Positions 47,267 to 56,612 are shown, numbered from the stretch's first letter. The stretch: DNA of 64,000 nt from an uncultured Sphingomonadaceae bacterium (GCA_947497085.1 CANMFE010000002.1:124001-188000), one strand, 5' to 3'. Translations and numbers: made by a program. Notes: a model not told the origin generated them from the sequence alone.

Positions 47267-48859
47267 CTATGCCAAAGCCTCGGCAATCAATTTGCGCGTA
47301 TTTTCCACGCCATAAAGCGAGATGAAGCTGCCCATGCGCGGCCCCTGAGAGCTGCCAAGCAGCGTTTCATAAAGCGCGGTGAACCAGTCCCGCAAATTGT
47401 CAAAGCCGCCTTCTTTGCCAATTGTATAGACAATGGTCTGGATGTCCTCTGCCGCCGCGTTCGCAGGCAGACCCGCCAGCTCGCTATCGAGCCGTTCCAG
47501 CGCCGCCACTTCATTGCCCTCCGGCTTGCGCCGGCTGAGCGTCGGCGCAATAAAGTCACGGTGGTACGCCATGGCATTGTCGATCAGCTCGTCCAGATCA
47601 GGATATTTGTCCGCTGTGGCATCGGGCGCATATTGGCGTAGATAGCTCCACACCTGTTCTTTGTTGGCCTCTCCCATAACACCAACCAGGTTTAATAACA
47701 GTCCATAAGTAACCGGAATGGTGTCAGACGGAACATCGCCGTTATGAATATGATGCACCGGATTTCCGAGTTTTTTATCCGCTTCCTGTTCATGCCAATT
47801 GGCACGGAATTGAAAATACTCATCCACCGCGCGCGGTATCACGCCCATATGCAGCTGTTTCGCCGATTTGGGTTCGCGGTAAATATAAAATGCCAGGCTG
47901 TTTTGCGATCCATATTCCAGCCACTCGTCGAGGCTGAGACCATTGCCTTTCGATTTCGAAATCTTCTCGCCTTTTTCGTCGAGGAACATCTCGTAAATCA
48001 GGCCTTCGGGCTTACGCGCGCCCAGCACCTTGGCAATCTTGCCCGACTGCACACCGCTGTCGGTCAAGTCCTTGCCATACATTTCATAATCGACACCCAG
48101 CGCAACCCAGCGCATTGCCCAATCAACTTTCCACTGCAGCTTTGCCCCGCCGGAAAGCACGCTCTGCTCGATCGTATCGCCGTCATCTTCAAAGCGCACC
48201 AGACCTGCATCCGCGTCGACCACTTCGACCGGAACCTGCAGCACATGACCCGTTTTCGGGCTGATCGGCATAATGGGCGAATAGGTCGCCTGCCGGTCTT
48301 TGCCGAGTGTCGGCAGCATGATGCCCATAATCTGTCCATATCGCGCGAGCACCAGCTTCAACGTCTCGTCAAATGCGCCGCCTTGATACTGCTCGGTCGA
48401 GGACATGAATTCATAATCAAAACCATAGCGGTCCAGAAAATCGCGTAGCATCGCATTATTGTGATGCGCGAAACTTTCATATTTCTCATAAGGGTCAGGC
48501 ACCTGCGTCAGCGGTTTGTGCAAATGCTTAGCCAGCATGTCCTGATTGGGAACATTGCCCGGCACTTTGCGGAAACCATCCATGTCATCGGAAAAAGCGA
48601 CCAGCCGCGTCGGATGTCCGGTCAGCGTTTCATAGGCATGGCGCACCATGGTGGTGCGCAGCACTTCGTTGAACGTGCCGATATGCGGCAGGCCCGAGGG
48701 ACCGTAACCGGTTTCAAACAGCATCGGGGCAATGTCCCCGTTCCCGTCCGGTTTGGGCACAGGTTTGCCGCGTTCACCGCGATAGCGTTTGGCAAGCTTG
48801 CGGGCTTCCTCAAACGGCCATGCTTTCGAATTTTCCGCGACTTCCCTGTAATCAGTCAC
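47267..48859 (-). CDS. lysK: Class I lysine-tRNA ligase
   Basis: Class I (archaeal-type) lysyl-tRNA synthetase, the form used by most alphaproteobacteria. The 530-residue protein has the HIGH-type PSGLPHIGTFNEVLRTT and the KISKSKGNGLSLDEWL motif, with the C-terminal helical domain specific to LysK. The start is taken at GTG 48859 (VTDYREVAENSK), which has AAGGAAAC upstream; a longer ATG start at 48910 would add 17 unlikely residues. Divergent from the helicase gene, with a strong inverted repeat between them. Confidence 0.95.
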   Translation of the reverse strand: MTDYREVAENSKAWPFEEARKLAKRYRGERGKPVPKPDGNGDIAPMLFETGYGPSGLPHIGTFNEVLRTTMVRHAYETLTGHPTRLVAFSDDMDGFRKVPGNVPNQDMLAKHLHKPLTQVPDPYEKYESFAHHNNAMLRDFLDRYGFDYEFMSSTEQYQGGAFDETLKLVLARYGQIMGIMLPTLGKDRQATYSPIMPISPKTGHVLQVPVEVVDADAGLVRFEDDGDTIEQSVLSGGAKLQWKVDWAMRWVALGVDYEMYGKDLTDSGVQSGKIAKVLGARKPEGLIYEMFLDEKGEKISKSKGNGLSLDEWLEYGSQNSLAFYIYREPKSAKQLHMGVIPRAVDEYFQFRANWHEQEADKKLGNPVHHIHNGDVPSDTIPVTYGLLLNLVGVMGEANKEQVWSYLRQYAPDATADKYPDLDELIDNAMAYHRDFIAPTLSRRKPEGNEVAALERLDSELAGLPANAAAEDIQTIVYTIGKEGGFDNLRDWFTALYETLLGSSQGPRMGSFISLYGVENTRKLIAEALA

Positions 48860-48963
48860 TTTGCCTGTTTCCTTTTCGTTCTTGTGTGTTAGGTTGCTGT
48901 GCACAACCATATATTTATATTCAGCAATAAATCGGAGTCTTTTTTGGTTCGCTCTCGCTCACA

Positions 48964-49052
48964 AGTCGGTACCGGCCCGCTCCCCCACCCAACCTCCCGA
49001 CACGCTGGTAAACTATCGGGAGGTTGGGTGGGGGAGCGGGCCGGTACCGACT
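48964..49052. repeat. Perfect 37-bp inverted repeat with 15-base loop
   Basis: Left arm 48964-49000, right arm 49016-49052, without a mismatch; the loop is CACGCTGGTAAACTA. The arms are G+C-rich with CTCCCCCACCCAACCTCCCG inside. It lies between divergent lysK and the helicase gene, in the leader or promoter DNA of both. Confidence 0.93.
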
Positions 49053-49053
49053 C

Positions 49054-49069
49054 ATCGCCGTGAGGCGAT
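49054..49069 (+). promoter_or_regulatory. Small hairpin over the helicase ribosome binding site
   Basis: ATCGCC GTGA GGCGAT is a perfect six-base hairpin six bases before ATG 49076. The purine-rich GTGAGG inside is the only ribosome binding site candidate, so the hairpin may limit translation of the helicase. Confidence 0.45.
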
Positions 49070-49075
49070 CAAATA

Positions 49076-51988
49076 ATGACTCTCACGCCTCCTTCCCTAA
49101 ACTTTCCTGCGCTGCATGCAAGCCATAGTGGTATCTGGCTGGCGGATGGCGATGGCCGCGTGAAGGCGATATCCAAGGGGGAGGCGATTGGCAGGGCGGC
49201 GGAAACGCCGGTGATAGTCATGAATGCACCGCTGCTGGGACAGCGGCTCGGATATGGAGAGCTGTCCGGACTAGATCTGCTGGAGCTGTTTGCATTTGTA
49301 CATCCGGCACGTTTCATGGTGCCGACTGCGGCGGGGCTGGTAAAGGCTTTGGAGCTGGATGTGGAGGACATCAAAACAAGCCGTCACTCCCAGCTTGACT
49401 GGGAGTCTATCTCACAACCTTCCGACAAAACGAAAGCTGGTGAGATAGACTCCCGCTTTCGCGGGAATGACGGCGTGGAAGATATAGGAAACGTGGAGAT
49501 AGAAGAATCCCTTATCCCCCTTATCTATCAGGCGGCGACGTACAAGCTGCTCGCCACGCTCAGTGACCCCGCATGGCCAGAGCGTGAAGGCGCATGGGAC
49601 AGCTCTCAGGCACTGTTCCGGTTACGCTGGCCATGGGCGGGCACAATAGCAAGCCACCTGAAAAAACCCGCGAGCCCCGAACGCTGGCTGTTCTCCCGCC
49701 TGCCCGAATGGGAAGAAAAACCGCTGCGCCCTGCCCCGCGCAGCATCGAGCTGGACGCGGGTGATGTGGCATCACATCTCGATCATCTTACCGGTGAAGG
49801 TGCAGAGAAGCGGCAGGGACAGCACGAGTATGCTGCTGCCGCTGCGCAAGTGTTTGCGCCCCGCGCGGCCGACAAATCCCCCCATATGCTACTGGCCGAA
49901 GCGGGCACAGGCATTGGCAAGACGCTGGGCTATCTTGCCCCCGCTTCGCTCTGGGCGCATTCGGCAGGCGGCACGGTATGGGTATCAACCTATACCAAAG
50001 CATTGCAGCGCCAGCTGTCCCAGGAAACACAGCGGATTTACCCCAATCCCGATACTTTCAAGAAGCGCGTTGTCGTACGCAAGGGGCGCGAGAATTACCT
50101 GTGTCTGCTCAATCTGGAAGATGCACTGCAAGGCGGTTTTGCGGGACGTCCAGCCATACTCGCGCATCTGGTCGCACGCTGGGCCGCCTATAGCCGCGAT
50201 GGCGACATGATTGGCGGCGACCTGCCCGGATGGCTCACCACATTATTTCGCCAGCGCGGCGTGACGGCGCTGACCGACCGGCGCGGTGAATGCGTGTATG
50301 CTGGTTGTCCGCATTATCGCAAATGTTTTATCGAACGCAGCGCGCGCGATAGCCTGGACGCCGATATCGTGATTGCCAACCATGCGCTGGTAATGGTCAA
50401 TGCCGCCAGGGGACGTGAGCAAAATGGTCGGCCGACACGGATCGTGTTCGATGAAGGGCATCACCTGTTCGATGCAGCGGATTCGATGTTCTCCGCCGCG
50501 CTCACGGGACAGGAAACTATTGAGGTGCGCCGCTGGATCATGGGGCCGGAGGGCAAATCGAAGGGGCGCAGGCGCGGGCTGGCCGCACGGCTCGCCGACG
50601 TCGGCAGCTATGATGAGGAAGGCGGCAAGGCGATAGAGGCCGCGCGCGAAGCCGCCGAAGCATTGCCCGGTGAAGGCTGGCTCAGCAGGCTACAGGAAGG
50701 CGCGCCATGGGGGCCGGTCGAACAGCTTTTGGGTGCGATCCGCGCGCTGGTCTACGCACGCGATGAAAGCGGCAGCGCAGATGCGGGCTATGGCCTGGAA
50801 ACCGAACTGACCGATCTGGACGGGCCGATTGTCGAACATGCGGCCAAAGCGGCACGCGCGATGGACGCGCTTATCAAGCCGCTTATCGTGCTGGGCAAAA
50901 GGCTTGAGACACTGATTGAAGAAGGCCCGGACTGGATGGATGCGGCCGCGCGCGCGCGGATGGACGGTGCGCTGTTTTCACTGGGCTGGCGTGTCGACAT
51001 GCTCGCCGCCTGGCTGTCATTGCTCAGCCGGATTGGCGGGCCTGCCGATCCCGACTTTGTCGACTGGATGGCGGTCGAACGCTTTGAAGGCCGCGAATAT
51101 GATATCGGCCTGCGCCGCCACTGGCTCGATCCCGCACGGCCTGTCGCCGAAGTGGTGGTAAAGGCGAGCCACGGCGTCATGGTAACATCTGCCACATTGC
51201 GCGACGGGCAGCACTGGGCCAGCGCGGAAATACGCAGCGGCGCGCGTCATCTGGAACGCGGCGCGTCACATTTCGCCGTGGAAAGCCCGTTTGCCTATTC
51301 CAGCCAGTCCGAAGTGCTGATCGTCACCGACATCAAGCGCGGCGATATGGCAGGGTTGGCGGGCGCCTATGCCCAGTTGTTCGAGGCAGCGGGTGGCGGC
51401 GCACTCGGCCTGTTCACCGCTATACGGCGGCTGCGCAGTGTGCATGGCCGCATTGCCGACCGGCTCGCCGAGGCTGGATTGCCATTATACGCACAGCATG
51501 TCGACCCGATTGACACCGGCACGCTGGTCGATATTTTCCGCGATGATCCGCGCGCCTGCCTGCTCGGCACCGACGCGCTGCGCGACGGAGTCGATGTGCC
51601 CGGCCATTCGCTCAGGCTCGTGGTGATGGAAGGTGTGCCCTGGCCCAAACCCAATATCCTGCACCGCGCGCGGAAATTGTATTTTACTTCACAGCAACAG
51701 TTTGCGGATGGAGATGAAGCAGATACTGCCCCCCTGAAAACCAGTTCCAGCGCCTATGACGACATGATAATCCGCGGTCGGCTGGCGCAGGCTTTTGGCC
51801 GCCTGATCCGCAGCCGCAGCGACCGGGGTCAATTCGTGATGCTGAGCGCCGCCTTCCCATCCCGGCTCCTCACCGCCTTTCCTGAAGGCACTCCCATTCG
51901 CCGCGTAACGCTTGCGGAGGCTTTACAATCGGTGCGTTCTGGGCTTTCAATGGATGCACAGCCGCTGGATGATTCCCTTCCGATATAA
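49076..51988 (+). CDS. DinG/XPD-type Fe-S DNA helicase
   Basis: A 970-residue superfamily 2 helicase of the DinG/XPD type, which unwinds DNA or D- and R-loops from 5' to 3'. Walker A is AEAGTGIGKT (274-283), Walker B DEGH (459-462), and four cysteines (C343, C406, C411, C417) are placed as in the Fe-S cluster domain. Motif VI is ARKLYF...RLAQAFGRLIRSRSDRG. A family-specific N-terminal domain (1-220) precedes. Residues 102-132 are encoded by a REP-like palindrome in frame and break that N-terminal domain. The start ATG follows a small hairpin and the large inverted repeat. Confidence 0.92.
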   Translation: MTLTPPSLNFPALHASHSGIWLADGDGRVKAISKGEAIGRAAETPVIVMNAPLLGQRLGYGELSGLDLLELFAFVHPARFMVPTAAGLVKALELDVEDIKTSRHSQLDWESISQPSDKTKAGEIDSRFRGNDGVEDIGNVEIEESLIPLIYQAATYKLLATLSDPAWPEREGAWDSSQALFRLRWPWAGTIASHLKKPASPERWLFSRLPEWEEKPLRPAPRSIELDAGDVASHLDHLTGEGAEKRQGQHEYAAAAAQVFAPRAADKSPHMLLAEAGTGIGKTLGYLAPASLWAHSAGGTVWVSTYTKALQRQLSQETQRIYPNPDTFKKRVVVRKGRENYLCLLNLEDALQGGFAGRPAILAHLVARWAAYSRDGDMIGGDLPGWLTTLFRQRGVTALTDRRGECVYAGCPHYRKCFIERSARDSLDADIVIANHALVMVNAARGREQNGRPTRIVFDEGHHLFDAADSMFSAALTGQETIEVRRWIMGPEGKSKGRRRGLAARLADVGSYDEEGGKAIEAAREAAEALPGEGWLSRLQEGAPWGPVEQLLGAIRALVYARDESGSADAGYGLETELTDLDGPIVEHAAKAARAMDALIKPLIVLGKRLETLIEEGPDWMDAAARARMDGALFSLGWRVDMLAAWLSLLSRIGGPADPDFVDWMAVERFEGREYDIGLRRHWLDPARPVAEVVVKASHGVMVTSATLRDGQHWASAEIRSGARHLERGASHFAVESPFAYSSQSEVLIVTDIKRGDMAGLAGAYAQLFEAAGGGALGLFTAIRRLRSVHGRIADRLAEAGLPLYAQHVDPIDTGTLVDIFRDDPRACLLGTDALRDGVDVPGHSLRLVVMEGVPWPKPNILHRARKLYFTSQQQFADGDEADTAPLKTSSSAYDDMIIRGRLAQAFGRLIRSRSDRGQFVMLSAAFPSRLLTAFPEGTPIRRVTLAEALQSVRSGLSMDAQPLDDSLPI
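49379..49474. repeat. REP-like palindrome inserted in the helicase gene
   Basis: Opposed arms CCGTCACTCCCAGCTTGACT at 49381-49400 and TCCCGCTTTCGCGGGAATGA near 49451-49470, with GAGTCTATCTCA / TGAGATAGACTC complementary in the middle. Same family as intergenic repeats here. It keeps the frame. Confidence 0.8.
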
Positions 51989-52012
51989 AGCGCAGACATA
52001 AAGGATATCCCG

Positions 52013-52564
52013 ATCGCCAAAACCCTTACCCTTTTGCGTCATGCCAAATCCGAATGGGGCGATCGCGGCACCCGAGATTTTGACCGGCCGATCAATGCCC
52101 GCGGCGAAGCGGGCGCAAAGCTGATTGCCACATGGATAAAGCGCGAAGAACTTGAGTTCGACCTGGTGCTGGCTTCGCCTGCCACCCGTGTCACACAGAC
52201 AATCGATCAACTGGAAAAAAACCTTGATGTCGCGCTTAATCCCGAATGGGACCGGCGTATCTATCTGGCTTCTTCAGCAACGCTGATGGACGTACTGCGC
52301 AGCGTTGAAGATGATCCGCAGCATGTGATGATGGTGGGGCATAACCCTGGACTCGAAGACCTGATCTTTGATCTCGTACCCGATGATGGCACCCAGGAAT
52401 TGCGCGACGTGGTTGAACAGAAATTCCCGACAGCTGCGCTGGCAGTGCTGGAACTGAATATCGAAAAATGGTCGGATATCGGTAACGGCGAGGTCGCTTT
52501 TACCAAGCTCATCCGCCCGCGCGACATGGATGCCTCGCTCGGCCCGCAAATGGACCGGCGCTAG
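52013..52564 (+). CDS. SixA-like histidine phosphatase, probable ATC start
   Basis: Histidine phosphatase of the SixA branch, about 183 residues, which removes phosphate from phosphohistidine or small phosphoesters. The RHG-type motif is LLRHAKSEWGDRG, then NARGEAGAK, LASPATRVTQT, and a late MMVGHNPGLEDL with the second His. The first strand (KTLTLL) lies upstream of any ATG, GTG or TTG. Between the helicase stop (51986-51988) and TTG 52034 the only near-start is ATC 52013, which has AAGGAT at 52001-52006. Starting at the TTG would delete the strand leading into the active site and has no ribosome binding site. Likely co-transcribed with the helicase gene. Confidence 0.85.
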   Translation: MAKTLTLLRHAKSEWGDRGTRDFDRPINARGEAGAKLIATWIKREELEFDLVLASPATRVTQTIDQLEKNLDVALNPEWDRRIYLASSATLMDVLRSVEDDPQHVMMVGHNPGLEDLIFDLVPDDGTQELRDVVEQKFPTAALAVLELNIEKWSDIGNGEVAFTKLIRPRDMDASLGPQMDRR

Positions 52565-52567
52565 GGC

Positions 52568-52948
52568 TCAGGCCGCCAGTGCCTTGGCAAGCTCTTCACG
52601 TACATTGCGCAATTTCTGGATCTTATCATCGCCCAGCTGCGGCATGGCGGGTGTAAATTCAGACTGTGCCGGTGCCGGTGCCGATACCTTCTGACCGCCC
52701 TTGCCACCGCCAGATTGCAGATGTTTGACAGCGCCCTTCACCGTATAGCCCTGCTCATTAAGCAGAGCATTAATCTGCCTGAGCAGGTCCATATCCTCGG
52801 GACGGTAATATCGGCGTGAACCCGCGCGCTTGAGGGGTTCGAGCATCGGAAACTGCTCTTCCCAGTAGCGCAGGATATGCGGCTTTACGCCAATTTCACG
52901 CACAGCTTCGCCAATAGTGCGCAGCGCATCTTTTGATTTGCCTGTCAT
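52568..52948 (-). CDS. MerR family transcriptional regulator
   Basis: A 126-residue DNA-binding protein. The N-terminal winged helix (TIGEAVREIGVKPHILRYWE, then RRYYRPEDMDLLRQINALL) is typical of MerR regulators; the C-terminal part (GGGKGGQKVS, Ala/Pro-rich, then a short helix) lacks metal-binding cysteines. Alphaproteobacteria carry a conserved MerR next to ihfA-fabH-plsX, with unknown ligand. It is the last gene of that operon. Confidence 0.93.
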   Translation of the reverse strand: MTGKSKDALRTIGEAVREIGVKPHILRYWEEQFPMLEPLKRAGSRRYYRPEDMDLLRQINALLNEQGYTVKGAVKHLQSGGGKGGQKVSAPAPAQSEFTPAMPQLGDDKIQKLRNVREELAKALAA

Positions 52949-53011
52949 GTAATTGTTTTAGCGCGAAAAATCCGCAGATGCAAATTTACAGGAAATTTCA
53001 GGCCAAGTGAT

Positions 53012-53311
53012 TCAATTACCAGCGATAATCCGGTCTTTCATCATTTGGCTGGCGCGGAATGTCAGCACGCGGCGCGGCGTAATTGGCACCTCAACACCCG
53101 TTTTCGGGTTGCGGCCAATGCGCTCGCCCTTGTCGCGCAACAGGAATGTACCAAAGCCCGAAATCTTGACATTCTCGCCATTTTCCATGGCGTTCGTCAT
53201 ATGATCCAGGATCGATTCCACCATCTTCGCGGAATCCGCGCGTGATAATCCTACCTGCTGATTAACTGTATCGGCCAAATCGGCCCGTGTGAGCGTGCCC
53301 ACTGATCTCAT
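53012..53311 (-). CDS. ihfA: Integration host factor subunit alpha
   Basis: DNA-bending nucleoid protein subunit; with IhfB it binds and sharply bends DNA in recombination, replication and transcription. The 99-residue protein has [17 protein letters not shown] at the start, [22 protein letters not shown] with the DNA-insertion beta-arm Pro, and [10 protein letters not shown]. The ATG at 53311 is preceded by GGGAGG. It lies between fabH and merR, as is usual. Confidence 0.95.
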   Translation of the reverse strand: MRSVGTLTRADLADTVNQQVGLSRADSAKMVESILDHMTNAMENGENVKISGFGTFLLRDKGERIGRNPKTGVEVPITPRRVLTFRASQMMKDRIIAGN

Positions 53312-53504
53312 TATATGCCTCCCGAAGATATTGACTGTTTGCTTAACGCAAATCTTTCATAATGTAAAATATACACCCCTTATAAATACAGCTTTTGCGC
53401 CATATTCATTGTATAAACACGACTTTACTGGAATAAAACTTGCGACTCGTCCTATTTTGGAACATATATTTATGTGTATATGTTAACCATATAGCGGCAA
53501 TGGT

Positions 53505-54473
53505 TCAATAGCGCGTTATACACGCTCCCCATGTAAAACCGCCGCCCATTGCCTCCAACACCAGCATGTCTCCGCGCTGTACGCGTCCGTCGCGAATGGC
53601 CGTATCAAGCGCCAGAGGCACCGAAGCCGCTGAAGTATTGGCATGTTTATCAACGGTCACCACCACCTTTCCCGGATCGAGACCCAATTTGCGAGCCGTC
53701 GCATCCAGTATCCGCGCATTGGCCTGATGCGGAATAATCCAATCGATATCGGCCACGGACACGCCTGCCTGCTCCAGCGTTTCATGCATCACTTCGGCAA
53801 GATTGACCACGGCGTGACGGAAAACCTCGCGGCCCTTCATGCGCAATTTGCCAACAGTGCGTGTGGTGGAAGGGCCCCCGTCAACATATAAAAGATCATG
53901 ATGCCGCCCATCGGCATGCAGCTGACAGGCCAATATGCCCTCACCCGCCTCGGCATCATCTTTTGCACTGAGCACAACCGCGCCTGCTCCATCACCAAAC
54001 AACACGCAGGTTGTGCGATCTTCCCAATCAAGAATACGGCTGAAAGTCTCCGCCCCAATGACCAGCGCATTGGTGGCGCTGCCAGCGCGGATCATGCTGT
54101 CCGCCACCTGCATCGCGTAGAGAAAGCCCGAACAGACCGCAGCCACGTCAAATGCGGTGCAGCCATAATTGCCCAGCGCCGCCTGCACCTTGGTAGCGGT
54201 CGCGGGAAATGTCTGGTCCGGTGTTGCGGTGGCAAGGATGATAAGATCGATGTCGGCTGCATCCATCGCAGCAGCTTCCAGCGCACGCCGCGATGCATCA
54301 ATAGCCAGTGTCGAGGTCAACTCATCATCCTCGGCAATATAGCGCATTTTTATGCCGGTGCGTTCCTGGATCCACTCGTCAGTCGTGTCGACACGCCGGG
54401 CCAGCTCTTCATTGGTCACACAGGTACGCGGCAGTGCGGAACCCGTTCCGGCAATGATCGCACGCCGCGTCAT
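53505..54473 (-). CDS. fabH: 3-oxoacyl-ACP synthase III
   Basis: Starts fatty acid chains by condensing acetyl-CoA with malonyl-ACP. The 322-residue protein has the catalytic triad C114 (AAVCSGFL), the His of PHQANARI and the Asn of KHANTSAAS. It overlaps plsX by four bases (ATGA). This places it in the rpmF-plsX-fabH lipid operon; IhfA follows after about 190 bases. Confidence 0.96.
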   Translation of the reverse strand: MTRRAIIAGTGSALPRTCVTNEELARRVDTTDEWIQERTGIKMRYIAEDDELTSTLAIDASRRALEAAAMDAADIDLIILATATPDQTFPATATKVQAALGNYGCTAFDVAAVCSGFLYAMQVADSMIRAGSATNALVIGAETFSRILDWEDRTTCVLFGDGAGAVVLSAKDDAEAGEGILACQLHADGRHHDLLYVDGGPSTTRTVGKLRMKGREVFRHAVVNLAEVMHETLEQAGVSVADIDWIIPHQANARILDATARKLGLDPGKVVVTVDKHANTSAASVPLALDTAIRDGRVQRGDMLVLEAMGGGFTWGACITRY

Positions 54474-55525
54474 GCGGGGCCACCGCCATTTTGGACGGCA
54501 GTGGCGAGCGAGTCTTCGAAGCTCTGCAAATCTTCCGTAATCCGTTCGGTGATGCTTTCCTCGACCAGCCGCGCCGCCACCTTCACCGCGTTGGCCACAC
54601 CTTTGGGCGTAGCGCTGCCATGGCTTTTTACGACCACGCCATTCAGCCCGAGAAACACCGCGCCATTATGGTTATTGGGGTCAAGATGGTGCCGCAAAAG
54701 TTCAGTCGCGGGCCGCGAAATCAAAAACCCGATTTTGGACCTGAGCGAACTCATGAAGCTGCGTTTCAGGAGGTCGGTCACAAATCGCGCCGTGCCTTCT
54801 AGCGACTTGAGCGCAATATTGCCGGTAAAGCCATCGGATACGATCACATCGGCATCGCCATGGGAAAGCTTGTCGGCTTCGGTAAAGCCGCGGAAATCCA
54901 TGGGCAGGTTAGGCGCAGCCCGCAAATTCGCTGCCGCTTCCTGCAGCGCGCCCGTGCCCTTCTGTTCTTCGGTCCCGATATTGAGCAGCTTCACACGCGG
55001 CTTGTCAAAACCGAAGATAATGCGCGAATAGGCCGCCCCCATCACCGCGAACTGCGTCAGGTTGCGTGCATTGCATTCGGTATTCGCGCCAAGGTCAAGC
55101 ATGACCACGTCAGTCTCTTCAAATGTTGGCAGCAATGCGGACAATGCAGGGCGATCAATACCCGGCATGGTACGCAGCGCCAGCTTGGCCATCGCCATCA
55201 GCGCGCCGGTATTGCCTGCGCTCACCGCCGCGCTCACATCGCCCTGTTTTACGGCATTGACGGCCAGGCCCATGGAAGAATTCTTGGATTTGCGCAGTGC
55301 CTGACTGGGCTTGTCCTCACCCAGAACCTGCTCGTCCGTATGATGTATTTCAGAGGCAGCTTTCAGACCGGGATGTTCGTCCAGTGCCGCCTGAATCCGC
55401 GCTTCATCGCCGAAAAACAGAAAGCGGAAGCTTTCATGCTCGTGACGGGCGAGAGCGGCGCCAGCGACCATTACGCGCACGCCTTCATCGCCGCCCATCG
55501 CATCAATCGCGATTCGCGGCTTCAT
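54470..55525 (-). CDS. plsX: Phosphate acyltransferase
   Basis: Makes acyl-phosphate from acyl-ACP, the first step of phospholipid synthesis by the PlsX/Y route. The 351-residue protein starts MKPRIAIDAMGGDEGV and has AAVSAGNTGALMAMAKLALR, DLGANTECNARNLTQFA and VVSDGFTGNIALKSLEG. I chose the ATG at 55525, which has GGTGGG close upstream; a GTG at 55531 two codons earlier is possible. Part of the rpmF-plsX-fabH-ihfA-merR operon. Confidence 0.95.
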   Translation of the reverse strand: MKPRIAIDAMGGDEGVRVMVAGAALARHEHESFRFLFFGDEARIQAALDEHPGLKAASEIHHTDEQVLGEDKPSQALRKSKNSSMGLAVNAVKQGDVSAAVSAGNTGALMAMAKLALRTMPGIDRPALSALLPTFEETDVVMLDLGANTECNARNLTQFAVMGAAYSRIIFGFDKPRVKLLNIGTEEQKGTGALQEAAANLRAAPNLPMDFRGFTEADKLSHGDADVIVSDGFTGNIALKSLEGTARFVTDLLKRSFMSSLRSKIGFLISRPATELLRHHLDPNNHNGAVFLGLNGVVVKSHGSATPKGVANAVKVAARLVEESITERITEDLQSFEDSLATAVQNGGGPA

Positions 55526-55772
55526 TCCCACCGGTCATTTCCCCTTGAATAAAGTGCGGCAGTTCATTCCACCGCAAACGCAAAGCCTAGCCTATAAACG
55601 CCAGATGTAAAAGTCGTAATTCGCCGAACTCATAAAGTACGGTGCGAACTCAACACAACGCCAAACGAAATGTAAAAGTCGTAGTTGTAGTGAGATGCAA
55701 GGCGCGGTGTGCAGAGCGGGCTGGTAGCCCGGTCAATCACCGCAACGCCGCAGATCGCTGCAAATACGGCTT
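55526..55772. other. rpmF-plsX intergenic stretch with a short direct repeat
   Basis: About 250 bases. The 14-base ATGTAAAAGTCGTA occurs at 55605-55618 and 55670-55683. No gene is supported. The stretch lies within the presumed operon, so it may contain a second promoter. Confidence 0.45.
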
Positions 55773-55952
55773 TTACAGGCCGACAGCTACGACTTCGCGG
55801 CCGTTATAGTGCCCGCACGCATCGCACAGATTGTGCGGACGTTTCAGTTCGCCGCAGTTCGGGCATTCCTGGAATGCCGCAACTTTCAGCGAATCATGTG
55901 CCCGGCGCATGCCGCGCTTGGACGGTGTGGTTTTTCTCTTTGGAACAGCCAT
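55773..55952 (-). CDS. rpmF: 50S ribosomal protein L32
   Basis: A 59-residue zinc-ribbon protein of the large ribosomal subunit. It begins [20 protein letters not shown], has the CxxC pairs CPNC (30-33) and CDAC (43-46), and ends [12 protein letters not shown] at 55952; TAA at 55773-55775. Its place before plsX-fabH is a widely conserved arrangement that ties ribosome and membrane lipid synthesis. Confidence 0.95.
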   Translation of the reverse strand: MAVPKRKTTPSKRGMRRAHDSLKVAAFQECPNCGELKRPHNLCDACGHYNGREVVAVGL

Positions 55953-56190
55953 GACAGCACCTGTATAAAATCAATAAACAACGTATTTCCGCGTATTTAA
56001 ACCATTGCCCGCCCCATGACAAGCTGCGCCCGCTCTGCGGTGCTGGCTGATATCATTTCAGGGGCCTGGCAAAACGTCAAAACGCTTCGCGAACGGGCGC
56101 TATAGCGAATTTCACGTGCGTTGCAAGTGCGAACACGCTAATACCGCAAGAATTTCAACGCATATCATGCAATCACTACAGGGGAAATCT

Positions 56191-56586
56191 ATGCCAATTC
56201 TACCCATCACACTGACAATGGCGGCCGCGGCCGCACTCATCAATATCTGGCTTATGGTCCGGGTGGGCAAAGTCCGCAACGCCGAAAAGGTCTTTGTCGG
56301 CGACGAAGGTAATGAAACCGTTATCCGGCGCATGCGCGCCCATTCCAATTTTATTGAAAGCGCGCCGCTTGTGCTGATCCTTATCGCTGCGCTGGAGCTC
56401 GCCGGCTGGGGCGGCATGTGGCTATGGGTCGTAGGCTATACCTATGTGGCGGGCCGGATCCTGCACGGCCTTGGCATGGACGGCGGCAGCTTCAAATGGG
56501 GCCGGTTTGTCGGCACCATCATCACGCTGCTAACGCTGGCGGGCCTCGCGCTCACGGGCATTTATGTGGCGTGGAGCGTGATGTAA
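56191..56586 (+). CDS. MAPEG-family membrane protein
   Basis: A 131-residue inner-membrane protein of the MAPEG superfamily (membrane-associated eicosanoid and glutathione metabolism proteins), which in bacteria may use glutathione on lipophilic compounds. Four membrane helices are visible; the characteristic loop is GNETVIRRMRAHSNFIESAPL, followed by YTYVAGRILHGLGM. I chose ATG 56191 with AGGGGA upstream. A strong terminator follows. Confidence 0.92.
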   Translation: MPILPITLTMAAAAALINIWLMVRVGKVRNAEKVFVGDEGNETVIRRMRAHSNFIESAPLVLILIAALELAGWGGMWLWVVGYTYVAGRILHGLGMDGGSFKWGRFVGTIITLLTLAGLALTGIYVAWSVM

Positions 56587-56612
56587 TAACTCTTGAGACA
56601 TTATGAAGAATG

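Noticed and set aside
53898..55031. 377-codon plus-strand frame opposite fabH and plsX
   Set aside because: Antisense shadow; both minus-strand genes have intact active-site motifs.
55709..55954. Plus-strand frame over the rpmF region
   Set aside because: The minus strand encodes an unmistakable L32 with both CxxC pairs.
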